From Rhodobacter sp. (GTDB lineage Bacteria > Pseudomonadota > Alphaproteobacteria > Rhodobacterales > Rhodobacteraceae), in assembly GCA_027484985.1 (NCBI GenBank), contig JAIXRW010000005.1:95378-159377 (forward strand): a stretch of 64,000 nucleotides of DNA, written 5' to 3'. The notes under the pieces were generated by a model. The model did no database searches and was not told where the DNA came from. It worked only from the letters and a program-made list of their open reading frames with translations. A program made the translations under genes and the position numbers. This document shows, in pieces, positions 26,330-35,826 of this stretch (its first letter is position 1; each line of letters begins with the position of its first letter).

Positions 26330-28276
26330 ATGCCCACCAGATATGCCCGGATACGCGATGCGGGCAAGCGCAGTTCGCGGCTTGCCGTTGCTGTGTGTCT
26401 GGCCATGGCGGCCACCTTTATCGGCAGCCTGACGGCGCTGGGTGTCGCCCTTTATGACCGCAGCGCATCGGATGCGCGCAGCATGGCGGTGGCGTTGCAG
26501 CAATATGCCTTGCGGACGGTGACAACGGGCGAGCTGGCCGCCGAAACGGTGGCCGAGGCGATCCGCACCCGTGGCGGAATGGCGGGCATGGTCGATGACC
26601 GGGCGCTGCATGATCTGCTGGCCGGTCTGTCGGCGCGCCTGCCCGACGGGGCGGGGCTGCTGGTGGTGGACGCGCAGGGCAAGGTCGTGTCGAGCTATGC
26701 CGAATTTCCAGCCCGCCCCATCGACCTTTCAGACCGCGAATGGTTCATCGCGCAGCGCAAGACGGGCGCCGATTTCCTGCTGAGCGAGGCCCTGCTAGGG
26801 CGGCTGACCCAGCGCAAGATGTTCATCCTGACCAAATCGGTGCGGATCGGTGGCCAGTTGCAGGCGGTGGTCAATCTGGGCCTGCCTTCGGATGCGCTGA
26901 TCGGGGATCAGGCCTTGCCGATCTATGCCGATGGCGTGGTGCTGAGCCTGATGAAACCCGATGGCGCGATCCTTGCGCGCAGCGATTTTCCCGACGGCCT
27001 GCTGGGCACCAAGCTTTCGGTGCGCGACGGGGCCGAGGATGCGCTGCATGTGCTGCGCGCGCGCGATGTGGACCACCGCCCCGCCATCGAGGCGACCGAT
27101 AGCGAACCGCGTTACGGGTTGGTGGCGCGGGCCTCGATTCCGCTGGTGCAGGCGTTCGGGCCGTTGCTGGTGCTGTCGGGGATCGGTCTGCCGCTGGTGA
27201 TTGCCATGATGGTGGCGACGTTCCGGCTGATCCGGTCAGTGGCGGCGCAGAACCGTGCGTTGGGGGAAACCACGGCCCGCCTGCGCGTGGTGCTTGACGC
27301 AGCGCATCTGGGAACGTGGCATCTTGATGTGGCCAGCGGCGCATCGGACATGAACGAACGCTGGGCGCGGATCGTCGGGCATGAACCCGGCGAGGTGCCC
27401 AATTCATCCGAGGAATGGGCCAGCCGGTTGCATCCGGATGAACGCGAAACCGTGCTGGCGGCGCTGGACGACATGCTGGCGGGCCGGACGCCGCTGATGA
27501 ATATCGAACACCGTTTGCGCCACAAGGACGGGCATTGGGTCTGGGTGCTGGATTCGGGCTGTGTGGTCGAACGCGATGGCGCGGGCCATGCCGTCACCGC
27601 CACCGGCACGCTGCTGGACATTTCCGAACGGCGCGAGACCGAGCGGCGGATCGGCATGTTGATGGGCGAGGTGGACCACCGGTCAAAGAACCTGCTGGCG
27701 GTGGTGCAATCGCTGGTCAACCTGATGCCCGCCGAGGATGTGGCGACCTTCAAGACCACGTTGCAGGGCCGGATCAAGGCGCTGGGGCATGTACATTCGC
27801 TGCTGTCCGAGGCGGGCTGGCAGGGCGTGGGGATCGACCGGCTGATCGGGACCGAGACGATGCCCTATCAGTCGGACCAGCCGCCCCGCATCTGGCGGAA
27901 AGGCCCCGAAGTAACGCTGCGGCCTGCGGCGGCGCAGGCGCTGGCGATGGTGGTGCATGAACTGATGACCAATTCGGCCAAATATGGCGCGCTTTCCGCA
28001 GCCACGGGCGAGGTTGGCATTGACTGGCACATGACCGGGGCCGATGCGGAAAAGCCTGCCGCGCTGCATTTGCGCTGGCAGGAAAGCGGCGGACCGGCCG
28101 TGACGCCCCCCCAGCGGCAGGGGTTCGGTGCGCGCCTGCTGGGGGCGCTGGTGCGCGAGCAGATGGAGGGCACGCTGGAACAGGACTGGCCCGCAAGCGG
28201 GGCTGTCATCCGCCTGACATTGCCCTTGGCCGCGATCCTGCCGGTGGGAACGCGCGGGTTCGACCCGCGCCGCTGA
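26330..28276 (+). CDS. Sensor histidine kinase of the HWE/HisKA_2 type with periplasmic Cache-like sensor and PAS domain
   Basis: N-terminal TM plus extracytoplasmic domain; PAS GTWHLDVASGASDMNERWARIVGHEPGEVP; H-box GEVDHRSKNLLAVVQSLVNL; MVVHELMTNSAKYGALS. Confidence 0.88.
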   Translation: MPTRYARIRDAGKRSSRLAVAVCLAMAATFIGSLTALGVALYDRSASDARSMAVALQQYALRTVTTGELAAETVAEAIRTRGGMAGMVDDRALHDLLAGLSARLPDGAGLLVVDAQGKVVSSYAEFPARPIDLSDREWFIAQRKTGADFLLSEALLGRLTQRKMFILTKSVRIGGQLQAVVNLGLPSDALIGDQALPIYADGVVLSLMKPDGAILARSDFPDGLLGTKLSVRDGAEDALHVLRARDVDHRPAIEATDSEPRYGLVARASIPLVQAFGPLLVLSGIGLPLVIAMMVATFRLIRSVAAQNRALGETTARLRVVLDAAHLGTWHLDVASGASDMNERWARIVGHEPGEVPNSSEEWASRLHPDERETVLAALDDMLAGRTPLMNIEHRLRHKDGHWVWVLDSGCVVERDGAGHAVTATGTLLDISERRETERRIGMLMGEVDHRSKNLLAVVQSLVNLMPAEDVATFKTTLQGRIKALGHVHSLLSEAGWQGVGIDRLIGTETMPYQSDQPPRIWRKGPEVTLRPAAAQALAMVVHELMTNSAKYGALSAATGEVGIDWHMTGADAEKPAALHLRWQESGGPAVTPPQRQGFGARLLGALVREQMEGTLEQDWPASGAVIRLTLPLAAILPVGTRGFDPRR

Positions 28277-28437
28277 CCCCGCATCGCCACGGGCCCGGCG
28301 GCGGGGGGGCGGGCGCATCGGGATAGGACAGTCATCCGTTTTTGCATGGCGCTGCTCCTAAAGATGCGGGCGGGCATTAATTTTAGTTAAGCTTTTTTCC
28401 GTGCCAAACCGGACGACCCGCTGTAGCTTGCGCCGCT

Positions 28438-30333
28438 ATGTTGAGCATGCGTGCAAATCCTGTGGTCCCGCAGACCGCGACCGGGCCTGTGGGTCAGGCC
28501 TGCGGGATTTTGCTGGTGCTGCTGGTGCTTTTGGCCCTGCTGTGGTCGCGCCTGATCCATGCCCATGATCATGCAGATTTTGCATTCTTGGTGGATGCCG
28601 ACCGCAGCCTTTCGGCCAATGACATGGCGCGGCAAGATTTTCGGCCGGTCCATTCCACCTTTGGCGGCGGGCTTGAAGATACGGCCATTTGGCTTCGCGT
28701 CACCTTCGGCGCGACCGACCCTGCGCCGGTGTTGCTGCGGTTCCTGCCCGGAACGACCAAGCGGATCATCCTGTATTCCCCGATCGGTGACGGCGGATGG
28801 CGCGTGTCGCAGACCGGCACGACCGCCATTGCCACGGCCGATGTGCATAGCCGCTTTGGCTGGACCGGATTTGTCATCGACCCAAAGGCGGGCGGACGGC
28901 CCTATTATGCGCAGATCGAAAAGAATACGCCGGGCGCGGTTCTGGTCGATGCCCTGCCTGTCGGGGACGAAACCCGATTTCATCTGCGCGACGCGGCAGC
29001 CAGCGCGATGGCGCTGTCTGTCACCGTCTTTGCCATCGTGCTGGTGGCGCATCGCTTCACCCCGCTGACATCTTTGCCGCATTTCAGCTATCTGGCACTT
29101 CTGATCAGCAATGCCCTGTATCTGCTTGGTTTCGAAGGCTATCTTGTGCCCGCGATCGGCATTGACGGGCAGCTGGCCGAGGCGGTGCATTTCAATGTCG
29201 GGCTGGCGTCGATGATCAGCCTGCTTGGCTTTCACCTGCTGTTCCTGCGCGATTACGGGCCACCGCGGTTTCTTGTCCGTATCCTGCAAGGGCTTTTCAT
29301 CGCCAGTATCGCCGCCGCGCTGCTCTATGCTGCCGATGCGAAACGGGTGGCAACCATTGTGGCGGTGGGCAGCCATACCTTGGGTCTTGTCGTGCTTTTT
29401 GCCATGGTGCTGTGCCTGCGTGCCGATGGAGCGATACCGCGGGCGCAGGTGCGGCTGGTCTATCTGGGCTATCTGGGCGGGCTTGCGCTGAACGTCGCCT
29501 TGCGGACCGGTCTGGTCGAGTCTGAATTGCTGTTCCGCAACAGCTTTGAAATCGTGGCGCTGCTCAGCTCGACCTTGATCCTTGCGCTGATGTGGTTGCA
29601 GAACCGCGCTGCGGCCGAAGAAGATTTGGGGCGCGAGGTGGCGCTGGCGGGGCTGTCGGCCGATCTGAAGATCGCGCAAAGCTATAGCGACCTGCGCTTT
29701 GGCCTGATGCGCGAGATCGACACCCTGTCGCAACAACTGGCGCAAGAGACCGAAGCCGCCATCGCCGCCAACAGCTTTGCGCTGGATGGGCCCAAAGCGG
29801 CGCGGTCGGCATCGGCGCTGCGGGCGGTGATCGAACGCTGCCTGTTCGCGCATACGGCCGCAACCGGCGCGTGGAACGTGACGCGGACGGTGTTTTCACC
29901 CGCGCGGCTGTTGCGCGAGATTGCGCTGGGGCTGGCGCCGGCGGCGCGCTGGAAGCTGGACCTTGGGCTGTTCATGGTCGAATCCGATCCGGGCCTGGTG
30001 GATCTGGCGCTGCGCAACGTGCTGGCCAACGCGCTGCGCTATTGTGATGAAGGGCGGGTCGAGGTTCGGCTGCAACAGATGATGCGCGGCGGTGAATCGG
30101 GGGCGCTGGTGACGCTGACGAACCTGTCGGCGCTGGCCGAGCCTTTTGACAGCGACCGTGTCTTTGACAAATTCTATCGCGGTGCGTCATCGGCGGGGCG
30201 GGGCGGCACGGGCCTTGGCCTTTACATCACGCGCGAGGTGGTGACGGCCCTGTCGGGCGAGGTGACGCTGCAAAGCCGACCCGAGGGCGCCGGATCGGTG
30301 GTGATGACGCAGATATGGATCCCCGACCGATGA
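28438..30333 (+). CDS. 7TMR-DISM-type histidine-kinase-like protein with intact HATPase but no recognisable phospho-acceptor His
   Basis: 7TMR-DISM extracellular domain and multiple TMs. N-box VDLALRNVLANALRYCDEG, G2 box GGTGLGLYITREVV. H-box position reads LMREIDTL. Confidence 0.82.
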   Translation: MLSMRANPVVPQTATGPVGQACGILLVLLVLLALLWSRLIHAHDHADFAFLVDADRSLSANDMARQDFRPVHSTFGGGLEDTAIWLRVTFGATDPAPVLLRFLPGTTKRIILYSPIGDGGWRVSQTGTTAIATADVHSRFGWTGFVIDPKAGGRPYYAQIEKNTPGAVLVDALPVGDETRFHLRDAAASAMALSVTVFAIVLVAHRFTPLTSLPHFSYLALLISNALYLLGFEGYLVPAIGIDGQLAEAVHFNVGLASMISLLGFHLLFLRDYGPPRFLVRILQGLFIASIAAALLYAADAKRVATIVAVGSHTLGLVVLFAMVLCLRADGAIPRAQVRLVYLGYLGGLALNVALRTGLVESELLFRNSFEIVALLSSTLILALMWLQNRAAAEEDLGREVALAGLSADLKIAQSYSDLRFGLMREIDTLSQQLAQETEAAIAANSFALDGPKAARSASALRAVIERCLFAHTAATGAWNVTRTVFSPARLLREIALGLAPAARWKLDLGLFMVESDPGLVDLALRNVLANALRYCDEGRVEVRLQQMMRGGESGALVTLTNLSALAEPFDSDRVFDKFYRGASSAGRGGTGLGLYITREVVTALSGEVTLQSRPEGAGSVVMTQIWIPDR

Positions 30334-32219
30334 CGGCGCTGGCCCGCCTTGCGATACGGTTGGGCGCGGGCGCTGCGCTGGCGGCGTTGGTCGGGCTGTA
30401 TATGGCTGCGATCTTTGCGACCGATCCTGACGCGCGCCTGCTGGGCGACATCGGCCACAGGGCCGACCGGGGCGGGGCGATGACGGTCGATGACATAGCG
30501 GCGGGGCCGTTCACGCCATCAGGCCCTGCCTATCGGGGCGGCTATGACCAAGCGGTGCATTGGTTCCGCATCACGATCAACCCGTCGGTGCCGCCCGCGC
30601 CGATTGTGCTGGACGTGACGCCGCCGGTGCTGGAACAGCTGGACCTTTATCTTCCGGCTGCGCTGCCGGGACAGTGGGAGGTGATGCGAACAGGCAGCCT
30701 TGTGCCCTATTCGCAGCGCGACCTGCGTCAGGCCGGGTTGGCCTTTCGCTTGGGCCTGCTGACCGTGCCGAAAACGGTCTATCTGCGGGTGGCGACCGAT
30801 ACGTCAACCGCGCTGACCCTGTCGGCCAGCCCCGAGCGGTTGGCCCAGAACCGGCAAGACCGGCTGGTCGCGCTGCATATGATCTTTTTCGCGCTGCTTT
30901 TCGCGGGGCTGCTGATGGCGCTGCTGCGGCTGGCCGAGCAGCCGGCACGGTTGTCGGTCGCACTGGTCGGGTTCATGGCGGTTTACATCGTCTATTCGGT
31001 CGAGGCGCTGGGATATGGCGCGCTGCTGTTTGACGCGCCGGTTCCTGCCTTTCATCACCGGGTCTATTTCCTGTCCACCTATCTGGTGCTTTTGCTGTCG
31101 ATGCTGTTCCAGCGCCTTTACCTTGCGCCGCATAGCAATGCGGGCTGGGCGCTCTTGTGGTGCGATCTGGCCATCGGGGGGCAGGTCGTGCTGTTCGTGC
31201 CGCTGCTGACGGGGCATATCCAACTGCTGGCGGCGGCAAGTGTTGCCTGTTCGATGGCCTTTCTTTGCGCGTTGGTGCCGCTGGTGATTTCGGCCCATGT
31301 GCCCGTGCGGCGGGTGAAACGGGGGCTGGTGCTGGCCTATGGGGTCTATGTCGTGCTGTCGGCCACATGGCTGATGTCGCGCATCGGGGTGATCCGCGAT
31401 CCCTTTCTGTCGCGCCATCTGGTCGAGGCGTTTGGCCTGACCAACCTGTTTCTTGTACTGCTTTTGACCATGCTGGACCGCGATGAACAGGCCGAGCGGC
31501 AGAAAAGCGTGCGGATCAACTTTGCCACCGCCCGCGCCGCGCGCGAGGCCCATGCCCGCAATGCCGAGATACAGGAAAATTTCTTGCAGATGCTGATGCA
31601 CGAGGTGCGAAACCATTTGTCGGTGCTGAAACTTAGCCTGCCCGATCTGATCGACCGCCGCCGCCGCGCAAGGCTGACGGGCACGATCCATGACCTGACG
31701 GACAGTCTCGACAAGGCGCAGGAAATGGTGTGGCTGGTGCAGGGCACATGGCCGCTGCATCCCGAACCGCTGCCGGTGCTTGACCTGCTTGGCCAGTCGA
31801 TCGACGCGCTTGGGCTGGCGGAACGGGTCGATGCGGCGGGCGATGCGGCCGAAGCGGTGCTGACCGCCGACCGGCGCATGATTCAGGCGCTGTTCACCCG
31901 CCTGCTGCAAGCGGCCGCCAGCCGTGCGGGGCCTGCGGGCAAGATCACCGTCACGCTGACCGAGGCGGGCGCGGGCGGCGCGCTGACCTTGGGCATTGCC
32001 GTCGCCCCCGATGCGGCCGATGCCGCGCCTTTTGCCGATGACGGGCACCCGCCCTGCCCCGAGCTTGACCTTGCCTTGCGTCTGGCGCATGCGGCGGGGG
32101 CTGATGTCCTTCGGCCCGAGGGCGACGCAGGGCGGTTTGACCTGATGCTGGTCTTTCCGCACCCGACCCTGCCCGCACATAACCGCCTTTCGCCCTCTTT
32201 TGCCGGACTTCCCGAATGA
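30330..32219 (+). CDS. 7TMR-DISM-type histidine-kinase-like protein with intact H-box but degenerate HATPase
   Basis: 7TMR-DISM N-terminus and TMs. H-box QENFLQMLMHEVRNHLSVLKLSL. ATP-binding motifs not recognisable in the C-terminus (MIQALFTRLLQAAASRAGPAGKITVTL...). ATGA overlap with the previous gene. Confidence 0.8.
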   Translation: MTALARLAIRLGAGAALAALVGLYMAAIFATDPDARLLGDIGHRADRGGAMTVDDIAAGPFTPSGPAYRGGYDQAVHWFRITINPSVPPAPIVLDVTPPVLEQLDLYLPAALPGQWEVMRTGSLVPYSQRDLRQAGLAFRLGLLTVPKTVYLRVATDTSTALTLSASPERLAQNRQDRLVALHMIFFALLFAGLLMALLRLAEQPARLSVALVGFMAVYIVYSVEALGYGALLFDAPVPAFHHRVYFLSTYLVLLLSMLFQRLYLAPHSNAGWALLWCDLAIGGQVVLFVPLLTGHIQLLAAASVACSMAFLCALVPLVISAHVPVRRVKRGLVLAYGVYVVLSATWLMSRIGVIRDPFLSRHLVEAFGLTNLFLVLLLTMLDRDEQAERQKSVRINFATARAAREAHARNAEIQENFLQMLMHEVRNHLSVLKLSLPDLIDRRRRARLTGTIHDLTDSLDKAQEMVWLVQGTWPLHPEPLPVLDLLGQSIDALGLAERVDAAGDAAEAVLTADRRMIQALFTRLLQAAASRAGPAGKITVTLTEAGAGGALTLGIAVAPDAADAAPFADDGHPPCPELDLALRLAHAAGADVLRPEGDAGRFDLMLVFPHPTLPAHNRLSPSFAGLPE

Positions 32220-32920
32220 CCCAGAACCGCCCCCTGATCGCCGTGATCGAAGACAATGCCGATCTGAACGGTATTCTTGTCCATGCGCTGCGCGCGGCGG
32301 GATATGCGGCCGAGGGTCATCTGACCGTCGAAGACCTGGAAGCCGCCGAAGAACAGCCCGATCTGTATCTTTTGGACCTGAACTTGCCCGGCGAGGATGG
32401 GTTGAGCTTTGCCCGCCGCCTGCGGCTGACGCGGCCGCAAGCCGGGATCGTGATGCTGACCGCCCGCAACGAGATGGACCAGCGCCGCCGTGGCTATGAC
32501 AGCGGGGCGGATATCTATCTGTCAAAGCCAAGTTCGGTTGATGAAATTCTGGGGGCGATCGGCGCGCTGTCGCGGCGGTTGGCGCCTGCGGGGGCGCCGC
32601 AACCCGACGAGGGGCAGCCGGTTCTTGTGCTGTCGCCGCGCAGGCTGGAAATTACCGGACCCGGGGGCAGCGTTTCGGTCACGGCGGGCGAAGCGGCGGT
32701 GCTGGCCCATTGCGCGGCCGACCCGGACGGGCGCATCAGCCTTGACGCCTTTCACGATGCCATGCCCGACGGGCGCGACCTGTCGAAAGTGGCCATAGAA
32801 TTGAAGATCGTCCGCTTGCGCAAGAAACTGGCGGGCATCGGGTTTGACGGGCGCAGCATCGGATCGGTGCGGAATTTCGGCTATCAGCTGCTTGTGCCGG
32901 TGCGGATTGCCCAGACCTGA
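32216..32920 (+). CDS. Response regulator, receiver plus winged-helix (OmpR/PhoB-like)
   Basis: IEDNADL, YLLDLNLPGEDGLSFARRLR, VMLTAR, YLSKPS; C-terminal KIVRLRKKLAGIGFDGRSIGSVRNFGYQL. Confidence 0.9.
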   Translation: MTQNRPLIAVIEDNADLNGILVHALRAAGYAAEGHLTVEDLEAAEEQPDLYLLDLNLPGEDGLSFARRLRLTRPQAGIVMLTARNEMDQRRRGYDSGADIYLSKPSSVDEILGAIGALSRRLAPAGAPQPDEGQPVLVLSPRRLEITGPGGSVSVTAGEAAVLAHCAADPDGRISLDAFHDAMPDGRDLSKVAIELKIVRLRKKLAGIGFDGRSIGSVRNFGYQLLVPVRIAQT

Positions 32921-33192
32921 CGGCATTGACACAATAGGCCAGAAGCGGCGCGGGGCCGAACATACCACGGGTCAACACAACACATGGCCCCGACGCACGA
33001 CATCCGGCCAAACAAAACGGCCGCATCACCACCTAATGCCGCGCGATACACGAGACCGCCCGAGGGCGCGCGAAGGTCACGGAAGGGTTTTGAAGGTTTT
33101 ATCAAGATTTGTAAACAGCTTTGCGCGCGGGAAAGGTGCAAAGATCGTCCCCTGTTGCGCGCCTGCGGCGGCGCCCCCCGCCATAATGAAAA

Positions 33193-33222
33193 CGCCCCTG
33201 CCAGAACGTTCTGGCAGGGGCG
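33193..33222 (-). terminator. Rho-independent terminator downstream of sodB
   Basis: Perfect 30-bp palindrome CGCCCCTGCCAGAACGTTCTGGCAGGGGCG followed on the minus strand by TTTTCATTATGG. Confidence 0.85.
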
Positions 33223-33264
33223 CTGCAATGGGCGGTCGGATGCGGGCCACAGCCCGCCCGCGCC

Positions 33265-33867
33265 TTACATGCGGGCGGCGACGGCTTCCCAGTTGACCAG
33301 TTTTTCAAGGAAATTGGTCAGATAGGCGGGGCGCTTGTTGCGGAAGTCGATGTAGTAGGAATGTTCCCAGACGTCACACCCCAGAAGCGCGGTCTGGCCG
33401 AAGCACAGCGGGTTCACACCGTTTTCGGTCTTGGTGATTTTCAGCGCGCCGTCCTTGTCACGCACCAGCCACGCCCAGCCCGAACCGAACTGGCCCGCAC
33501 CGGCGGCGGCGAAGTCTTCCTTGAACTTGGCGACCGAACCGAAGGATTCGGTGAGCGCCTTTTCCAGCGCGCCGGGCATCGCCTTGTTCTCGCCCGGACC
33601 CATCACTTCCCAGAACAGGTTGTGGTTCCAGTGCTGGCTGGCATTGTTGAAGATGCCGTTCTGCGCCACGGCGCCGGCCTGATAGGTGCCGCGCACGATA
33701 TCGTCGAGCGATTTTCCTTCCCACTCGGTCCCGGCGATCAGCTTGTTGCCGTTGTCGACATAGGCTTTGTGGTGCAGGTCGTGGTGGAATTCGAGCGTTT
33801 CGCGCGACATGCCCAAGGGGGCAAGCGCGTCATGCGAATAGGGCAGATCGGGAAGGGTGAAGGCCAT
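33265..33867 (-). CDS. sodB: Fe/Mn superoxide dismutase
   Basis: MAFTLPDLPYSHDALAPLGMSRETLEFHHDLHHKAYVDNGN; LLGCDVWEHSYYIDFRNKRPAYLTNF. Confidence 0.95.
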   Translation of the reverse strand: MAFTLPDLPYSHDALAPLGMSRETLEFHHDLHHKAYVDNGNKLIAGTEWEGKSLDDIVRGTYQAGAVAQNGIFNNASQHWNHNLFWEVMGPGENKAMPGALEKALTESFGSVAKFKEDFAAAGAGQFGSGWAWLVRDKDGALKITKTENGVNPLCFGQTALLGCDVWEHSYYIDFRNKRPAYLTNFLEKLVNWEAVAARM

Positions 33868-34075
33868 GGCAGATCTCCTGTTGGGCTGGATGCGTTGGAT
33901 TGCAATAAGGGTGCAAGACGGGTGAAGGTCAACCCCGAAGCCCGCTTTTGGCTGCCATGATTTTTTCGCAAAAGATCGCGTGGCATGGGTTCCCGCCCGC
34001 ACCTTCCTGCCAAGGCCGACACCCGTCATCGGGCCGTGGAAAAGGGGGGCCAGCCCCCCTTGGCCTGCGGCCTTA

Positions 34076-34107
34076 CCCCCCGGGATATTTGGACAAGTGT
34101 GAAAGGG
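34076..34107. repeat. Dispersed intergenic repeat copy (reverse orientation)
   Basis: CCCCCCGGGATATTTGGACAAGTGTGAAAGG; nearby hairpin GGGGGGCCAGCCCCCC. Confidence 0.8.
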
Positions 34108-34151
34108 GCGGGTTTCGCCTTTTGGCAAGCGGCGGTCCGTTCCGGGGATGT

Positions 34152-35063
34152 TCAGCCCGTGATGGACAGGGCCTTGCGCAGGAAAGCGGTCAGCGGGGCG
34201 ATTACCACCGATGTGTCGAAATCGCCGCCGCCATGGCCCGCGCCTTTGACCAGCGCGAAATCGACCGCTGCCTTCGGATCGACCCGCGACCATGCGGCGA
34301 CAAGGCGTTCGGACTGGGTATGGGCGATCAGCGGGTCGGCATCGCCGTGGCGCACGAACAGCGGCGGCAGCGGCTGCGGTGCCATCGCATCCAGCCGGCC
34401 CACCGGGCCTGCGGCCTTGGCTGCGGCGGGGGCGCTGCCCACGGCATAGCCCAGAAGCTGGGATTCCGCGCTGTCGGCGGGGTCGGTCTGGCCCATCTGG
34501 GCGGTGCGGCCAAGGGCGGCCATATCGGCATCCATGGTGGAAAAATCCATCGGACCGAAGAAATCGACCACCGCCCGCGGGGCGGGGCCCTGCGCGATCA
34601 GGTCGAGCGCAGTCGAGACGGCCAGAAACCCGCCTGCCGATTGGCCCCAAAGGGCAAAGGCGGCAGGGTCGAGCCGGTAAGACGCCGCGCCGTCCAGCAC
34701 GAAGCGGGCGGCGGCAAGGCAATCTTGCCCCTGCGCGGGCCAGATCGCACTGCTGGAATAGCGATAGTTCGGCCGCACGATGGCGATGCCCGCGGCAAGC
34801 AGCTCTTCCGACGGGGTGCTCATGGTTTTCGAGCCGATCCTGAACGCGCCGCCGTGGATTTCGAGAACGAAGGGAAAGGGGCCGCTTCCTTCGGGCAGGT
34901 AGATGTCGAGCACCTGCCGCGCATCCGTGCCATAGGCGAGGTCGGCAAAATCGGGTTTGCGGGTAAAGGCCCATGTCCAGCCGAAACAACCCCCTGCCCC
35001 CAGTACGCCCAGACCCACCGCCCCCAGAAGGGCGCGCCGACCCATATTCGTTTGACCCGACAT
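34152..35063 (-). CDS. Alpha/beta hydrolase (esterase/lipase-like), possibly exported
   Basis: PFVLEIHGGAFRIGSK; ALWGQSAGGFLAVSTAL; MSGQTNMGRRALLGAVGLGVLGAGG signal-like N-terminus. Confidence 0.85.
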   Translation of the reverse strand: MSGQTNMGRRALLGAVGLGVLGAGGCFGWTWAFTRKPDFADLAYGTDARQVLDIYLPEGSGPFPFVLEIHGGAFRIGSKTMSTPSEELLAAGIAIVRPNYRYSSSAIWPAQGQDCLAAARFVLDGAASYRLDPAAFALWGQSAGGFLAVSTALDLIAQGPAPRAVVDFFGPMDFSTMDADMAALGRTAQMGQTDPADSAESQLLGYAVGSAPAAAKAAGPVGRLDAMAPQPLPPLFVRHGDADPLIAHTQSERLVAAWSRVDPKAAVDFALVKGAGHGGGDFDTSVVIAPLTAFLRKALSITG

Positions 35064-35220
35064 TTCCACCCTCTCGTTACATGCGGGGTCGCTTCCCCTG
35101 CCGACACTTAACGCCAGTGCAGCGGGTTTCCGTCGCTGTCGCAAGGGGGAAGCGTATGGGGCGATGGTTCAGATCGAATGGGCAAAGGCGGCGGTCCCCG
35201 CCCTGCCCTTTTGCTAACGG

Positions 35221-35250
35221 AAAACCCGGCGCCCTGCGGTGCCGGGTTTG
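35221..35250 (-). terminator. Hairpin terminator downstream of soxG
   Basis: AAACCCGGC-N10-GCCGGGTTT at 35222-35249; on the minus strand the second arm ends GGGTTTTCC. Confidence 0.7.
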
Positions 35251-35277
35251 GGGGTATCGGGCCAGGGCCGCGTGCGG

Positions 35278-35826
35278 TCAGGCCAGTTCCGACCCCGGCA
35301 TGGCGCTGGAGGAAAGCAGGTCGAACACATATTTCCCGACCGAGCGGAAGCAGACGACCGTATAGCCATTCCCCTGCTGCCAGAAGGCCGCCGCGACCTG
35401 TGCGGCGCGGGTGCGGCGCAACTCGCCCGGTTGCAGCGCCGCAAAATCGACGGGCGAGAGTTTCGCAAGGGCCTGCGCGGCCTTGTCGCCCTCGACACGG
35501 AAAACGGCGCGGGCATCCGACACATCGGCGGCAAGGAAATGCTGGCCTTTCAGCGCCGCGTTCAGTGTGGCGATGGCGGCCCCCGCCTGTGCATAGGGCA
35601 CCACGAGCAGGTATTCATCGGGGCTCATCCAGGCGCAGGCGCAATCGCCTGCAACCTCGATCCGCCGCGTGGCGGGAAGCGCCGTGCCGGTGACGGCTTT
35701 TACCGCATCGGCAAGGCCTGCCACATCTTTCGCCCGCAGCGTGACCATTCCCAGGGGGCCGATTTCGCGCACATTCGCAAAGCCGGTGAAGGAGGCGCCT
35801 CCAAGGGCGCTGACCGGTTCAGACAT
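35278..35826 (-). CDS. soxG: Sarcosine oxidase gamma subunit
   Basis: MSEPVSALGGASFTGFANVREIGPLGMVTLRAKD; last gene of a soxBDAG arrangement. Confidence 0.88.
   Translation of the reverse strand: MSEPVSALGGASFTGFANVREIGPLGMVTLRAKDVAGLADAVKAVTGTALPATRRIEVAGDCACAWMSPDEYLLVVPYAQAGAAIATLNAALKGQHFLAADVSDARAVFRVEGDKAAQALAKLSPVDFAALQPGELRRTRAAQVAAAFWQQGNGYTVVCFRSVGKYVFDLLSSSAMPGSELA

Noticed and set aside
28387-32531. Long minus-strand ORFs (28387-29853, 30804-32531) opposite the kinase operon
   Set aside because: His/Arg/Gln-rich shadow frames of the real + strand genes.
33193-33222. Perfect 30-bp palindrome considered as a mobile or regulatory repeat
   Set aside because: Position after sodB and the following T-rich tract on the minus strand make it an ordinary terminator.
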